64,000 bases of DNA from Brachybacterium sp. EE-P12 (GCF_003711805.1 NZ_QXCP01000004.1:186001-250000); one strand, 5' to 3'; counted from the first letter of the stretch, positions 46,087 through 59,736 are shown. The notes: generated by a model from the sequence alone, not told the origin. Numbers and translations are program-made.

Positions 46087-47388
46087 ATGTTCCGCTGGAA
46101 CCTGCACGGAGACGGCCGCACCGTCGCCCCCGACGCGATCGTCCTGCCCGAGGAGCGGCTGGCCTGGCCTCTCACCCTCGGCATCGGCGCCCAGCACGTC
46201 ATCGCCATGTTCGGCGCGACCTTCCTGGTCCCGGTGATCACGGGCTTCCCGCCCTCGACCACGCTGCTCTTCTCCGGGATCGGCACCCTGCTGTTCCTCG
46301 TGATCACGAGGAACCGGGTGCCCAGCTATCTCGGCTCCTCCTTCGCCTTCATCGCCCCGATCACCGCCTCCACCCAGGCGGACTCCATGGGCGCCGCGCT
46401 CGGCGGCGTGCTCGTCACCGGCGTGCTGCTCGCACTGCTGGGCCTGCTCGTGCAGCGGATCGGGACGGGCTGGATCGGTCGGCTCATGCCCCCGGTCGTG
46501 ATGGGCTCGATCGTCGCCCTGATCGGCCTGAACCTCGTGCCCACCACCTATGACGACAACTTCTCGCAGGCACCCGTCACCGCGACCCTGACCCTCGTCG
46601 CGATCATCCTGTGCACCGCCCTGTTCCGCGGGCTGCTGGGCCGGGTCAGCGTGCTGGTCGGCGTGGTCGTCGGCTATCTCATCGCGCTGGCGCGGGGCGA
46701 GGTGGACTTCACCCCGGTGCAGGAGGCGGCGTGGCTCGGGATCCCCGAGTTCCACCACCCGACCTTCCAGCTCGGGCTGCTGCCGATCTTCCTGCCCGTG
46801 ATCGTGGTGCTCCTGGCGGAGAACGTCGGCCACGTGACCAGCGTCGGCACCATGACCGGCCGGAACCTCGACCACATGGTGGGCCGCACCCTCTTCGCCG
46901 ACGGCGCGGCGACCGCGCTCTCGGCCACCTTCGGCGGCTCGCCCACCACCACCTACGGCGAGAACATCGGGGTCATGAGCGCGACCCGCGTCTACTCGAC
47001 CGCCGCGTACTGGGTCGCGGGACTCGTCGCGATCGGGCTGTCGCTGTCCCCGAAGGTCGGCGCGCTGATCAACACGATCCCCCCGGGCGTGCTCGGCGGC
47101 GTCACCTTCGTGCTCTACGGCCTGATCGCGATCGTCGGCTTCCGCATGTGGATCGACGGGAAGGTCGACTTCGCCCGACCTGTGAACCAGATGACCGCGG
47201 GCGTCGCCCTCGTCATCGCGATCGCGGACCTGCACTGGGAGATCGGCGGCTTCGCCTTCACCGGCATCGCGCTCGGGACCGTCGCGGCGCTGGTGATCCA
47301 CCACGGCATGCGCCAGCTCGGCCGCCTGACCGGCACCGACGTCGAAGCTCGCGAGCCCGAGGCGGAGACGCCCTCCCCGACTCGCTGA
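46087..47388 (+). CDS. uraA: Uracil permease-type nucleobase:cation symporter (NCS2)
   Basis: A 433-residue transporter with the NCS2 pattern: GIGAQHVIAMFGATFLVPVITGFPPSTTLLFSG at the first helices, SYLGSSFAFIAPITA (half helix near residue 80), and the signature regions LLAENVGHVTSVGTMTGRN (about 240, with the substrate-binding Glu) and FGGSPTTTYGENIGVMSATRVYS (about 285-307, containing the second Glu). The match to UraA is closest in these segments, so uracil uptake with protons is likely, though xanthine cannot be ruled out. CTGGAG before the ATG is a weak ribosome site. Confidence 0.85.
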   Translation: MFRWNLHGDGRTVAPDAIVLPEERLAWPLTLGIGAQHVIAMFGATFLVPVITGFPPSTTLLFSGIGTLLFLVITRNRVPSYLGSSFAFIAPITASTQADSMGAALGGVLVTGVLLALLGLLVQRIGTGWIGRLMPPVVMGSIVALIGLNLVPTTYDDNFSQAPVTATLTLVAIILCTALFRGLLGRVSVLVGVVVGYLIALARGEVDFTPVQEAAWLGIPEFHHPTFQLGLLPIFLPVIVVLLAENVGHVTSVGTMTGRNLDHMVGRTLFADGAATALSATFGGSPTTTYGENIGVMSATRVYSTAAYWVAGLVAIGLSLSPKVGALINTIPPGVLGGVTFVLYGLIAIVGFRMWIDGKVDFARPVNQMTAGVALVIAIADLHWEIGGFAFTGIALGTVAALVIHHGMRQLGRLTGTDVEAREPEAETPSPTR

Positions 47389-47558
47389 GGATGTGAAATC
47401 GCTGACCGTCGACGATCCGTGCAGAGCCTCCCCGCTCGGGTGATGACCTGCATCGACGTCCTTCCTGACGGCACGTGCCCGGTCTCCACGGCACCTGCGC
47501 ATCCTTGACATCTCCTGCACAGTGGACGCGGCAACGCATACGACAGGAAAGGACCCAG

Positions 47559-49448
47559 ATGAGCACGCCGGGCACGACCCAGGCACGTGAAGAGGCCTCC
47601 CCGGTCTCCGAGGAGATCGGGTGGCCGGAGGATCTCCCCAGGACCGTCCACCTCCCCAGGTCCCAGCAGATCGCCACCGGCGACTCCGACGACGAGATCA
47701 CCGAGAAGCTGCGCCGCCAGGGCGCCCGCATCAGCAAGGGCACCATCGCCCCGGCCGTCTTCTGGCCCGCGATGGCCGTGGTGCTCGGCGTCGCGGTGCT
47801 GTCGATCATCTTCCCGGAGACCGCGGGCTCCGTGATGGAGAACTCCCAGAGCTGGATCGTGGCGAACGTCGGCTGGTTCTACATGCTCGCCATCGGCATC
47901 TTCGTCGCCTTCGCGATCATCGTCGCGCTGTCCTCCTGGGGCTCGATCCGGCTGGGCCGCGACGACGACGAGCCCGAGTTCGGGCTGATGTCCTGGTTCG
48001 CCATGCTGTTCTCCGCCGGCATGGGCGTGGGCCTGGTGTTCTACGGCGTCGCCGAGCCGCTCGGCTACACCACCAGCAGCCCCAAGCCGGGCTGGGACGT
48101 CGAGGGCGTCGAGGCTTCGGGCGTGGCGATGGCGCAGACCTTCCTGCACTGGGGCCTGCACCCCTGGGCCGCCTACGCCGTGATCGGCCTGGCCATCGCC
48201 TACGCGATGCACCGCCGCGGCCGCCCCGTCTCGATCCGCTGGGCCCTCGAGCCGATCTTCGGCGACCGGGTGAAGGGCTGGATCGGTGACGTCATCGACG
48301 TGCTGGCCATCTTCGGCACCGTCTTCGGCATCGCGACCTCCCTGGGCCTCGGCGCCCAGCAGATCGCCGCCGGCATGCAGGTCATCGGCCTGGTCGACGA
48401 GGTCACCACGAACTTCCTGGTCGTGCTGATCATCGTCATCACCTTCATCGCGACCCTCTCCGTGGTCAGCGGCGTCGGCGCGGGGATCAAGTGGCTCTCC
48501 AACGGCAACCTGACCCTCGCGGGCCTGCTCGCCGTCGCGGCGCTGCTGTTCGGGCCCACCGTGTTCATCTTCCAGAACTTCGTGGAGTCCCTCGGCATCT
48601 ACCTCAGCGAGGTCTTCCACCTGACCCTCGACGTCGGCGCGTACTCCCGTTCCGAGGAGGCGCAGAGCTGGTTCGCCGGCAACACGCTGTTCTACTGGGG
48701 CTGGTGGATCGCCTGGGCGCCCTTCGTCGGCGTCTTCATCGCCCGCATCTCCAAGGGCCGCACCGTGCGTCAGTTCGTCGCCGGCGTGCTGCTGGTCCCC
48801 ACCCTCGTGGGCATGATCTGGTTCTCCATCTGGGGCGGCAACGGCCTGTTCCGCCAGTGGTTCGGCAGCGGCGACCTCGGTGACATCACCGCCGAGGAGT
48901 CGATGTTCCGCATCTTCGAGCAGTTCCCCGCCACCCAGCTGCTGTCGGTGCTCGGCATCATCCTGGTCGCGGTCTTCTTCATCACCTCCTCCGACTCCGG
49001 TTCGCTGGTGGTGGACATGCTCGCCTCGGGCGGGCACCCGAACCCGCCGATGTGGTCCCGCGTGGTGTGGGCGCTGCTGGAGGGCGTGCTCGCCGCGGCG
49101 CTGCTGCTCTCGGGCGGTCTGACCTCGCTGCAGGCCGGTTCGCTGATGACGGCCCTGCCGTTCAGCGTGATCCTGCTGCTGATGTGCGTGGCACTGGTGA
49201 AGGCGCTCAGCCTGGACCGGGCCGTGCTCTCCGAGTACGAGCGCCAGCACCGCCTGAGCCGCGTCACGGCGCACGTCGCCGGGGAGTTCAGCCGGAAGCA
49301 CCCCTCGAACGACGAGGTCACCTCGATCGTCGACGACCGCATCGACTACCGCCTCTCCCGCACGCGCGGGGGCATCGGTCGCGGCGGTCACCGCACGCGG
49401 GTGGAGGGCACGCCGGGCACCCCGAGCGCGCCTCCCGCGGAGGACTGA
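47559..49448 (+). CDS. BCCT-family compatible-solute transporter
   Basis: A 629-residue Na+- or H+-coupled importer for betaine, choline or carnitine. The glycine-rich motif GMGVGLVFYGVAEPL (about residues 161-175) and the signature FYWGWWIAWAPFVGVFIARIS (about 385-405, with the Trp box) identify it. Twelve helices fit the LeuT fold. It has an N-terminal cytoplasmic arm of about 75 residues and a C-terminal basic tail (RLSRTRGGIGRGGHRTR), as in osmosensing BetP. ATG 47559 has AGGAAAGGA upstream; a TTGACA at 47505-47510 is a possible -35. Probably osmotic-stress related (inference). Confidence 0.87.
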   Translation: MSTPGTTQAREEASPVSEEIGWPEDLPRTVHLPRSQQIATGDSDDEITEKLRRQGARISKGTIAPAVFWPAMAVVLGVAVLSIIFPETAGSVMENSQSWIVANVGWFYMLAIGIFVAFAIIVALSSWGSIRLGRDDDEPEFGLMSWFAMLFSAGMGVGLVFYGVAEPLGYTTSSPKPGWDVEGVEASGVAMAQTFLHWGLHPWAAYAVIGLAIAYAMHRRGRPVSIRWALEPIFGDRVKGWIGDVIDVLAIFGTVFGIATSLGLGAQQIAAGMQVIGLVDEVTTNFLVVLIIVITFIATLSVVSGVGAGIKWLSNGNLTLAGLLAVAALLFGPTVFIFQNFVESLGIYLSEVFHLTLDVGAYSRSEEAQSWFAGNTLFYWGWWIAWAPFVGVFIARISKGRTVRQFVAGVLLVPTLVGMIWFSIWGGNGLFRQWFGSGDLGDITAEESMFRIFEQFPATQLLSVLGIILVAVFFITSSDSGSLVVDMLASGGHPNPPMWSRVVWALLEGVLAAALLLSGGLTSLQAGSLMTALPFSVILLLMCVALVKALSLDRAVLSEYERQHRLSRVTAHVAGEFSRKHPSNDEVTSIVDDRIDYRLSRTRGGIGRGGHRTRVEGTPGTPSAPPAED

Positions 49449-49466
49449 CCCTCCCCGCACCCTCCG

Positions 49467-49503
49467 CCGACGGCCGGCGCCCGTTCAGGGCGTCGGCCGT
49501 CGG
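49467..49503. terminator. Bidirectional terminator hairpin between the BCCT and ornithine cyclodeaminase genes
   Basis: CCGACGGCCGGCGCCC (49467-49482), a 5-nt loop and GGGCGTCGGCCGTCGG (49488-49503): a 16-bp stem with a single G-U/mismatch. It spans the 36-bp gap and enters the last codons of the convergent gene. There is no T run in either direction. Confidence 0.6.
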
Positions 49504-50513
49504 TCCGTGACGAGGGAGAAGAGGTCCTTCGGGTCGTCGGGGTCGGCGATCAGGTCGATCCAGCCCAGCAGGCCCGTGCCCTCGGTCGCGTCGAGGGCGC
49601 AGCGCAGCGCGGAGAAGTCCCCGAGCGCGAAGCCGACGGAGTCCAGCACCGTCACCTCCGTCTCGGAGGTGCGCCCGGGGGCCTGCCCGGCCAGGATCTG
49701 CCACAGCTCGGTGACCCCGAAGCCCGCGGGCAGCTGCTGGATCTCGCCCTCGACGCGGGTCTGCGGCTCGTACTCGACCACCACCCGCGCGTCCTCGAGG
49801 ATCGCCGGGTCCAGCTCGGTCTTGCCCGGGCAGTCCCCGCCGATCGCGTTCAGGTGCACGCCGGGCCGCACCTGGCCGCGCTGCAGCACCGCGGCGCGGG
49901 TCTTGTCCGCAGTGCAGGTGGTGATCACGTCGGCTCCCTCGAGCGCCTCGTCGACCGTGGACGTCGCGTGGATCCGGAAGCCGAGCGGCTCGAGATTGCG
50001 GCGCACCTTCTCGACCGCCGCCTCGTCCAGGTCCATGACGCGCAGCTCCTCGATCCCCAGCACCGTCCGCATCGCGAGCGCCTGGAACTCCGCCTGGGAT
50101 CCCGCCCCGATCAGGGCGTGGACCCGGGCTCCGGGGCGTGCGAGCTCCCGCGCGGCGAGCGCCGAGGTCGCGGCGGTGCGCAGCGCCGTCAGCAGCGTCA
50201 TCTCGGCGAAGAGGATCGGGTAGCCGTTGTCGACGTCGGCCAGCACGCCGAAGGCCGTGACGGTCTGCAGCCCGCGCGCGGGGTTGTGGGGGTGGCCGTT
50301 GACGTACTTGAACGAGTACAGCTCCCCGTCGGTGATCGGCATCAGCTCGATCACGCCGTGCGCGGTGTGGCTCGCCAGGCGCGGGACCTTCTCGAAGTCC
50401 TCCCAGCGCAGCAGGTCGGACTCGAGGTATCTCACGAGGCCGGCGAGGATGCTGTCCGTGCCGTCGCGCCGGATCCAGCGGATGGTCCCGGGGACGTCGA
50501 GCAGGTGCGGCAT
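49485..50513 (-). CDS. Ornithine cyclodeaminase / mu-crystallin family protein
   Basis: A 342-residue NAD(P)-dependent enzyme. The Rossmann loop is ALIGAGSQAEFQ (about 130-141), preceded by LTALRTAATSALAAR, a family hallmark, and followed by AIGGDCPGKTELDP (about 230-243) in the substrate region. It could be ornithine cyclodeaminase (ornithine to proline) or another imine-reducing relative. ATG 50513 follows GAGAGGA. It is downstream of the alcohol dehydrogenase (92-bp gap, same strand), which suggests co-expression but no obvious pathway link. Confidence 0.83.
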   Translation of the reverse strand: MPHLLDVPGTIRWIRRDGTDSILAGLVRYLESDLLRWEDFEKVPRLASHTAHGVIELMPITDGELYSFKYVNGHPHNPARGLQTVTAFGVLADVDNGYPILFAEMTLLTALRTAATSALAARELARPGARVHALIGAGSQAEFQALAMRTVLGIEELRVMDLDEAAVEKVRRNLEPLGFRIHATSTVDEALEGADVITTCTADKTRAAVLQRGQVRPGVHLNAIGGDCPGKTELDPAILEDARVVVEYEPQTRVEGEIQQLPAGFGVTELWQILAGQAPGRTSETEVTVLDSVGFALGDFSALRCALDATEGTGLLGWIDLIADPDDPKDLFSLVTDRRPTP

Positions 50514-50605
50514 GGTCCTCTCCTCTCGGGCGGCGCCTCGTCGCGCCGGAGCGAGGGTCGCTCCCGCTCCCAGCGTAGACGCCGACGGGGCCCGCCGGGA
50601 TCCGC

Positions 50606-51628
50606 TCAGTACTCGATCACCACTCGTCCGTCGATCTTCCCCTCCTTCATCTCGCCGAGGATCTGGTTGATGTCCTCGAGGGAGCGTCGCGAGCAGGTGG
50701 GATGGATCTTCCCGGCGGCGTAGAACTCGATCGCCTCGGCGAGGTCCTGGCGGGTGCCGACGATCGAGCCGCGGATCGTCAGGCCCTTGAGCACGATGTC
50801 GAAGATCGGGGCGGGGAAGTCGCCCGGGGGCAGCCCGTTGAACACGATCGTGCCGCCGCGGCGGGTCATCCCGATCGCCTGCCCGAACGCCTTGGGGTGC
50901 ACGGCCGTGACGAGCACGCCGTGGCTGCCCCCGACCTGCTCCTGGATCGCCTCGACCGGGTCCTCGACGCTCGCGTCCACCACGATCTCGGCGCCGTGCT
51001 TCGTGGCGAGGTCGAGCTTCTCCTGGGCGATGTCCACCGCGATCACGCGCATCCCCATCGCCACCGCGTACTGGACGGCGATGTGGCCGAGCCCGCCGAT
51101 GCCGGAGATCACGACCCACTGGCCGGGCTGCACCTCGGTGCGCTTGAGCCCCTTGTAGACGGTCACCCCGGCGCACAGCACGGGCGCGATCTCGTAGGGG
51201 TCGGCGCCCTCGGGGATACGGGCGGCGAACCTGGTCTCGACCAGCATGTACTGGCCGAAGGAGCCGTCGACGCTGTAGCCGCCGTTGTTCTGCTCCTCGC
51301 AGAGGGTCTCCCAGCCGGTGCGGCAGTACTGGCAGTCCCCGCAGGCACTCCACAGCCAGGCGTTGCCGATCACGTCGCCGACCTTCACGTCGGTGACGCC
51401 CTCGCCGACCCTCTCGACCGTGCCCACCCCTTCGTGCCCGGGGACGAAGGGCGGGGAGGGCTTGACGGGCCAGTCGCCCTCGGCGGCGTGCAGGTCGGTG
51501 TGGCACACGCCGGAGGAGATCAGCTTGACGAGGGCCTGGCCGGGGCCGGGATCGGGCAGCGTGTACTCCTCGACGGCGAGCTCCCGTCCGAACTCGTGGA
51601 CGACGGCGGCGGTCATGGTGGTGGGCAT
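50606..51628 (-). CDS. adhP: Zinc-dependent alcohol dehydrogenase (AdhP type)
   Basis: A 340-residue medium-chain dehydrogenase. The catalytic zinc ligand Cys is in SGVCHTDLHAAEGDW (about residues 38-52), with His-Glu in PGHEGVG. The structural zinc site is CGDCQYCRTGWETLC (about 93-107). The cofactor loop is GIGGLGHIAVQYA, giving NAD specificity (an acidic residue, D, follows the next strand). It matches the ethanol-oxidising AdhP class and sits next to an aldehyde dehydrogenase, so ethanol to acetate is the likely path. Start MPTTMTAAVV or the internal ATG four codons later. Confidence 0.88.
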   Translation of the reverse strand: MPTTMTAAVVHEFGRELAVEEYTLPDPGPGQALVKLISSGVCHTDLHAAEGDWPVKPSPPFVPGHEGVGTVERVGEGVTDVKVGDVIGNAWLWSACGDCQYCRTGWETLCEEQNNGGYSVDGSFGQYMLVETRFAARIPEGADPYEIAPVLCAGVTVYKGLKRTEVQPGQWVVISGIGGLGHIAVQYAVAMGMRVIAVDIAQEKLDLATKHGAEIVVDASVEDPVEAIQEQVGGSHGVLVTAVHPKAFGQAIGMTRRGGTIVFNGLPPGDFPAPIFDIVLKGLTIRGSIVGTRQDLAEAIEFYAAGKIHPTCSRRSLEDINQILGEMKEGKIDGRVVIEY

Positions 51629-51721
51629 TCGGGTCTCCTCGGTCAGCCCGTCTCCGGGCAGCGGTGTGAGTGGTCCGTCCGCGCGGCACGGAGGGACCTG
51701 GGGGTGGTGGACTCGGCCGGC

Positions 51722-53245
<1,524 letters not shown>

Positions 53246-53341
53246 GGCGTTCCCTTCGTTGCGATCGCGGACGGTCGAAGTCCCCTGACCGTAACCCGCG
53301 TCACGTTGCACGGACGTTGCACGGGGTGCGGAGGCGGCCGC

Positions 53342-54610
53342 TCAGCCCGCCTCGCCCCGCAGCTCGCGCGCCCGGGCCGCCGCCGCGGCCCGCTCGGGAG
53401 CGTCCGGAGCGGCGACCTGCAGGATCGCCATGAGCACCTCGAGGTCATCCGCCGTGGCGGGGAGCTGCGCGTAGGCCCACAGCTGCGTCGCGGTACCGCG
53501 CTCGAGCACCAGCTCGCGCAGGTGCTCACCCGTCCGGGCGCGCAGGTGCCGGATCGCGGGGGCCTCGGACTCCGGCAGCAGCTCGCCGCGCCAGTGGGTC
53601 AGCGCCGCGTCAAGATCCGCCCGGGAGAGCGCCGCGCGGGTTCGCCGCAGGTCGCTGTCGACCTCGCCCAGCAGTCGGTACGGGCGTGAGGCGATCTCGG
53701 GCCCGCCCGCCCGGCTGAGGACGCGGCGCAGGCGCACCACCTCGGCGCGCACGGTCCCTTCGGCGGACGCGCTCCCGTGCAGCTCCTCGGCGAGCTCCGC
53801 CCCGCGGATTCCCTCGCTCGCGAGATGGAGGAGGGTCAGCAGCTCGGCATGGCGCCGGCCGAGTTCGATCTCGTGGTCCCCGCAGCGCAGCAGCGGGGTG
53901 CGCCGCCCGGTCAGCAGCAGCTCGGCGGGCGAGCCGGGGGAGCGGCGGGGCTCGGGGAGCTGCCCGCGCAGCTCGTCCTGGACGGCGCGGGAGGTCGCCT
54001 CGAGCAGCGGCAGCACGAGCGGCGCGACGGCGTCTGCGCTGCCGGTCACGTCGAGGACTCCGACGGCGCGGCCGGTGCGCGGATCGAGCACGGGCACGGC
54101 GCTGCAGCTCCAGGCGTGCACCGCCTCGTGGAAGTGCTCCGCCCCCACCACCTGGAACGGGGTCCCGGTGGTGAGCGCGAGAGCCGGGGCGGAGGTGCCC
54201 ATCGCCGGCTCGGACCAGTCGGCGCCCTCGGCGAAGCCCATCTCGTCGGCCCGGGCGGTCACCGAGGAGCGGCCCTCGACCCAGAGCAGACGGCCCGCGG
54301 CGTCGCCGAGGGCGACCACGAGCCCCGCCTCGACGGCCGGCTCGATCAGCCGCGAGCGCAGCAGCGGCAGCATCGCCGAGAAGGGATGGGCGCGGCGGGC
54401 CCGGTCGAGCTCGTCCCCCTCGAGCACCGCGCGCGCCGACCTCGCGCCGACGGGCGCCGCCGCCAGCGAGCGCCGCCAGGAGTCCAGCACCGGCGCGCGC
54501 ACCGGCCACGGAGCGATCTCGGGGGAGGGGCTCGCGCGCAGCTCCGCATGCGCACGCCGCACGCGCGCCTGGTAATCGGAATCCGTCGGTGACCGGTCGG
54601 TGACGGTCAT
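53342..54610 (-). CDS. GAF-domain transcriptional regulator of the alcohol/aldehyde genes
   Basis: A 422-residue regulator. The N-terminal half (about 30-220) resembles the sensory region of AcoR-type activators (SWRRSLAAAP, ADWSEPAMGTSAPALAL, HFHEAVHAWSCSAVPV) with a GAF-like ligand fold. There is no sigma-54 AAA domain. After about residue 235 a winged-helix, OmpR-like output follows (IELGRRHAELLTLLHLASEGIRGAELAEEL ... VRAEVVRLRRVLS) and an alpha-helical tail. Located directly upstream of ALDH and ADH on the same strand (96 bp), it most likely responds to an aldehyde or alcohol and controls them (inference). ATG 54610 follows GAGG. Confidence 0.8.
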   Translation of the reverse strand: MTVTDRSPTDSDYQARVRRAHAELRASPSPEIAPWPVRAPVLDSWRRSLAAAPVGARSARAVLEGDELDRARRAHPFSAMLPLLRSRLIEPAVEAGLVVALGDAAGRLLWVEGRSSVTARADEMGFAEGADWSEPAMGTSAPALALTTGTPFQVVGAEHFHEAVHAWSCSAVPVLDPRTGRAVGVLDVTGSADAVAPLVLPLLEATSRAVQDELRGQLPEPRRSPGSPAELLLTGRRTPLLRCGDHEIELGRRHAELLTLLHLASEGIRGAELAEELHGSASAEGTVRAEVVRLRRVLSRAGGPEIASRPYRLLGEVDSDLRRTRAALSRADLDAALTHWRGELLPESEAPAIRHLRARTGEHLRELVLERGTATQLWAYAQLPATADDLEVLMAILQVAAPDAPERAAAAARARELRGEAG

Positions 54611-54713
54611 CCTGCCTCGCCCACGATCCACCTCGTCGTCGTTCGTGCCACAGGTGCGACGACGGTACCCCGGCGGGGGAGGGGTGGCAACGAGCGTGGG
54701 CGGGCCGGCCCGC

Positions 54714-57935
<3,222 letters not shown>

Positions 57936-57976
57936 GCGGGGGACTCCTCTGTCCGGGCACTGGAAGGGGCGCCGCA

Positions 57977-57992
57977 CTGCAACAACTTGCAG
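57977..57992. promoter_or_regulatory. MalR-like operator 1 (CTGCAA-N4-TTGCAG)
   Basis: CTGCAACAACTTGCAG, a perfect 6-bp inverted repeat with a 4-bp centre, in the pulA leader about 31-46 bases after the predicted start of transcription. It contains CTTGCAG, the element described for starch and maltose genes of streptomycetes. Confidence 0.55.
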
Positions 57993-58029
57993 CACAGGCG
58001 CCGCGTCGGCGCGGTAGCGCCCGCCATCG

Positions 58030-58058
58030 ACCCTAGAGCCTGGAGGAATCCTCCTCAA
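58030..58058 (-). promoter_or_regulatory. pulA promoter (-35 TTGAGG, -10 TAGGGT)
   Basis: On the minus strand TTGAGG (58058-58053), a 17-bp spacer and TAGGGT (58035-58030). A GGAGGA-A-TCCTCC palindrome (58042-58054) overlaps the -35 and spacer. The leader is about 88 nt and contains operator 1 and a GAGGAG ribosome site. Confidence 0.5.
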
Positions 58059-58072
58059 CGGGTTCGGCAAAC

Positions 58073-58088
58073 CTGCAAGAACTTTCAG
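58073..58088. promoter_or_regulatory. MalR-like operator 2 (CTGCAA-N4-TTTCAG)
   Basis: CTGCAAGAACTTTCAG matches operator 1 at 13 of 16 positions; 96 bp separate the centres. It lies 15 bp upstream of the -35 box, so the two sites bracket the pulA promoter. Confidence 0.5.
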
Positions 58089-58204
58089 TCCGTCATGGCC
58101 GGCATCCCGGGTGCGCAGGTGCGGTCCGCCGAGACATGCCGGTCGGGTGACCTGCGGGCGACCTGTGCGGTCTCGTCGGCCGGAGCGGTGACCGCCGCGG
58201 GCGG

Positions 58205-58210
58205 TACGGT
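58205..58210 (+). promoter_or_regulatory. -10 hexamer (TACGGT), leaderless promoter of glsA
   Basis: TACGGT, six bases, GTG 58217. Confidence 0.6.
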
Positions 58211-58216
58211 CGGGGC

Positions 58217-59260
58217 GTGACCAGTGCGCAGACCTCCCTGTCCCTGTACCTGGACCGGCTGACCACGGCCCTGTCCACCGCCACCGCGGTCACCGACCCG
58301 GAGGCGGGGTGGGTGGACCGCGGCATCATCGGCGGCGCCGAGGCCGACGGCGAGATCCCCGCGCTCTCCTTCCTCTCCGGCGCGCGCGAGGACCATCTCG
58401 GCGCGGCCGTCTGCTCGCTCGAGGGGGAGATCACGGCCGCCGGCACCGACCACGCCTTCCCCATGCAGTCGATCTCGAAGGCCTTCGCCTACGGCGCCGC
58501 GATCGACCTGCACGGCATGGACCACGTCGATCAGGTCGTCGACGAGGAGCCGACGGGGGAGGAGTTCAACGCGCTGAGCATCGACCCCGTCACCAGGAAG
58601 CCGAAGAACCCGCTGGTGAACATCGGCGCGATCCGCACCCACGCGATGCTGGGCACCACGAAGGCGGAGCGCACGCAGCGCCTGCGCGCGGTGCTCGACG
58701 CGGCCGCCGGCCACCGGCTGGTCCCGCACGAGGAGACCTGGCGGGAGGAGGGCCGCAGCGCGGACCGCAACTACGCGCTCGCCTACATGCTGCGCGCGGC
58801 CGGCTCGATGACGGAGGACGCTGTCGAGGTGGTCGACGGCTACATCGAGGGCTGCGCCGTGCTCACCACCGTCACGGACCTCGCCGTCATGGCCGCGACC
58901 CTCGCCTCCGGCGGCACCAATCCGCTGACCGGGCAGAAGGTGTTCTCCCGCGTCGCCGCGCGGCAGGTGCTCTCCGTGATGTTCACCTGCGGGATGTACG
59001 ACAACGCCGGGGACTGGGTCAGCGACGTGGGCCTGCCGGCGAAGTCCGGGGTGGGAGGCGGCATCATCGCGGCGCTGCCCGCCCGCTTCGGCGTGGCGAG
59101 CTATGCCCCGCAGCTGGACCTGCACGGCAACTCGGTGCGCGGCACCCTCTTCTTCGAGCGGCTCAGCGAGGACTTCTCGCTCCACATGCTCGACGGGGCG
59201 CGGCAGCGCGATCTCGAGGACGCGGCGCGCGAGCTGATGGACGCGGGGACGCACCCGTGA
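58217..59260 (+). CDS. glsA: Glutaminase A
   Basis: A 347-residue serine-dependent glutaminase of the beta-lactamase-like fold (glutamine to glutamate and ammonia). The nucleophile motif SxxK is in FPMQSISKAF (about residues 81-90). Other conserved segments are NPLVNIGAI (about 134-142), YALAYMLRAAGSM, MFTCGMYDNAGDW (catalytic Tyr) and AKSGVGGGI (about 275-283). It is slightly longer than E. coli YbaS (310), mostly at the ends, and has no STAS or cNMP-binding tail. Start GTG by leaderless rule. Coupled by GTGA overlap to a GNAT gene. Confidence 0.92.
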   Translation: MTSAQTSLSLYLDRLTTALSTATAVTDPEAGWVDRGIIGGAEADGEIPALSFLSGAREDHLGAAVCSLEGEITAAGTDHAFPMQSISKAFAYGAAIDLHGMDHVDQVVDEEPTGEEFNALSIDPVTRKPKNPLVNIGAIRTHAMLGTTKAERTQRLRAVLDAAAGHRLVPHEETWREEGRSADRNYALAYMLRAAGSMTEDAVEVVDGYIEGCAVLTTVTDLAVMAATLASGGTNPLTGQKVFSRVAARQVLSVMFTCGMYDNAGDWVSDVGLPAKSGVGGGIIAALPARFGVASYAPQLDLHGNSVRGTLFFERLSEDFSLHMLDGARQRDLEDAARELMDAGTHP

Positions 59261-59736
59261 GCGCCGTGCGGGAGCTCGGCCCGGAGGAGTGGCGGATCTG
59301 GCGCGCCCTGCGCCTGAGGGCGCTGCGCGAGGACCCCGACGCCTTCGCCAGCACCCTCGCCTCCACCCTGGAGCGGGACGCGCAGGACGGGGAGGCCTAC
59401 TGGCACGGGTACTTCACCCGCCCCGGCCCCGCCCTGATCGCCGAGGTCGACGGCGTCCCCGTCGGGATGGCGCGCGTGGTCGTGGAGGACGGGCCCGCGC
59501 ACCTCTACTCGATGTGGGTCGCGCCCGAGGCACGGGGGAGGGGCGTCGGCGCGCTCCTGATCACGGCCGCCCTCGACCGGCTCGCCGCGCACCACCCGGG
59601 TCTCTCCCTGAGGCTGGAGGTCGTCGAGACGAACCTCCCCGCCCGCCGTCTCTACGAACGGAGCGGATTCACCCTCGTCGGCCCGAACCCCGAGGACGCG
59701 ACCGAGATCCTCATGGAGCACGTTCCCGATCGGTAG
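59257..59736 (+). CDS. GNAT-family N-acetyltransferase
   Basis: A 159-residue acetyltransferase. The start is the family-type REL(G)PEEWRIWRALRLRALREDPDAFAST, typical of a protein or small-molecule acetyltransferase of the RimI-like group. The acetyl-CoA motif is VAPEARGRGVGALLI (about residues 87-101) and the C-terminal motif is NLPARRLYERSGFTLVG (about 128-144). Substrate unknown. GTG start in a 4-bp overlap with glsA. The next gene has its own -10 inside the last codons and 3' gap. Confidence 0.88.
   Translation: MSAVRELGPEEWRIWRALRLRALREDPDAFASTLASTLERDAQDGEAYWHGYFTRPGPALIAEVDGVPVGMARVVVEDGPAHLYSMWVAPEARGRGVGALLITAALDRLAAHHPGLSLRLEVVETNLPARRLYERSGFTLVGPNPEDATEILMEHVPDR

Noticed and set aside
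43471-47586. A very long open frame (over 1300 codons) on the minus strand across the acyltransferase, membrane and uracil permease genes
   Set aside because: Its composition is Gly/Arg/Asp/His-rich with no domain, and it lies antisense to genes with clear motifs. In DNA this rich in G+C, stop codons are rare in the opposite strand.
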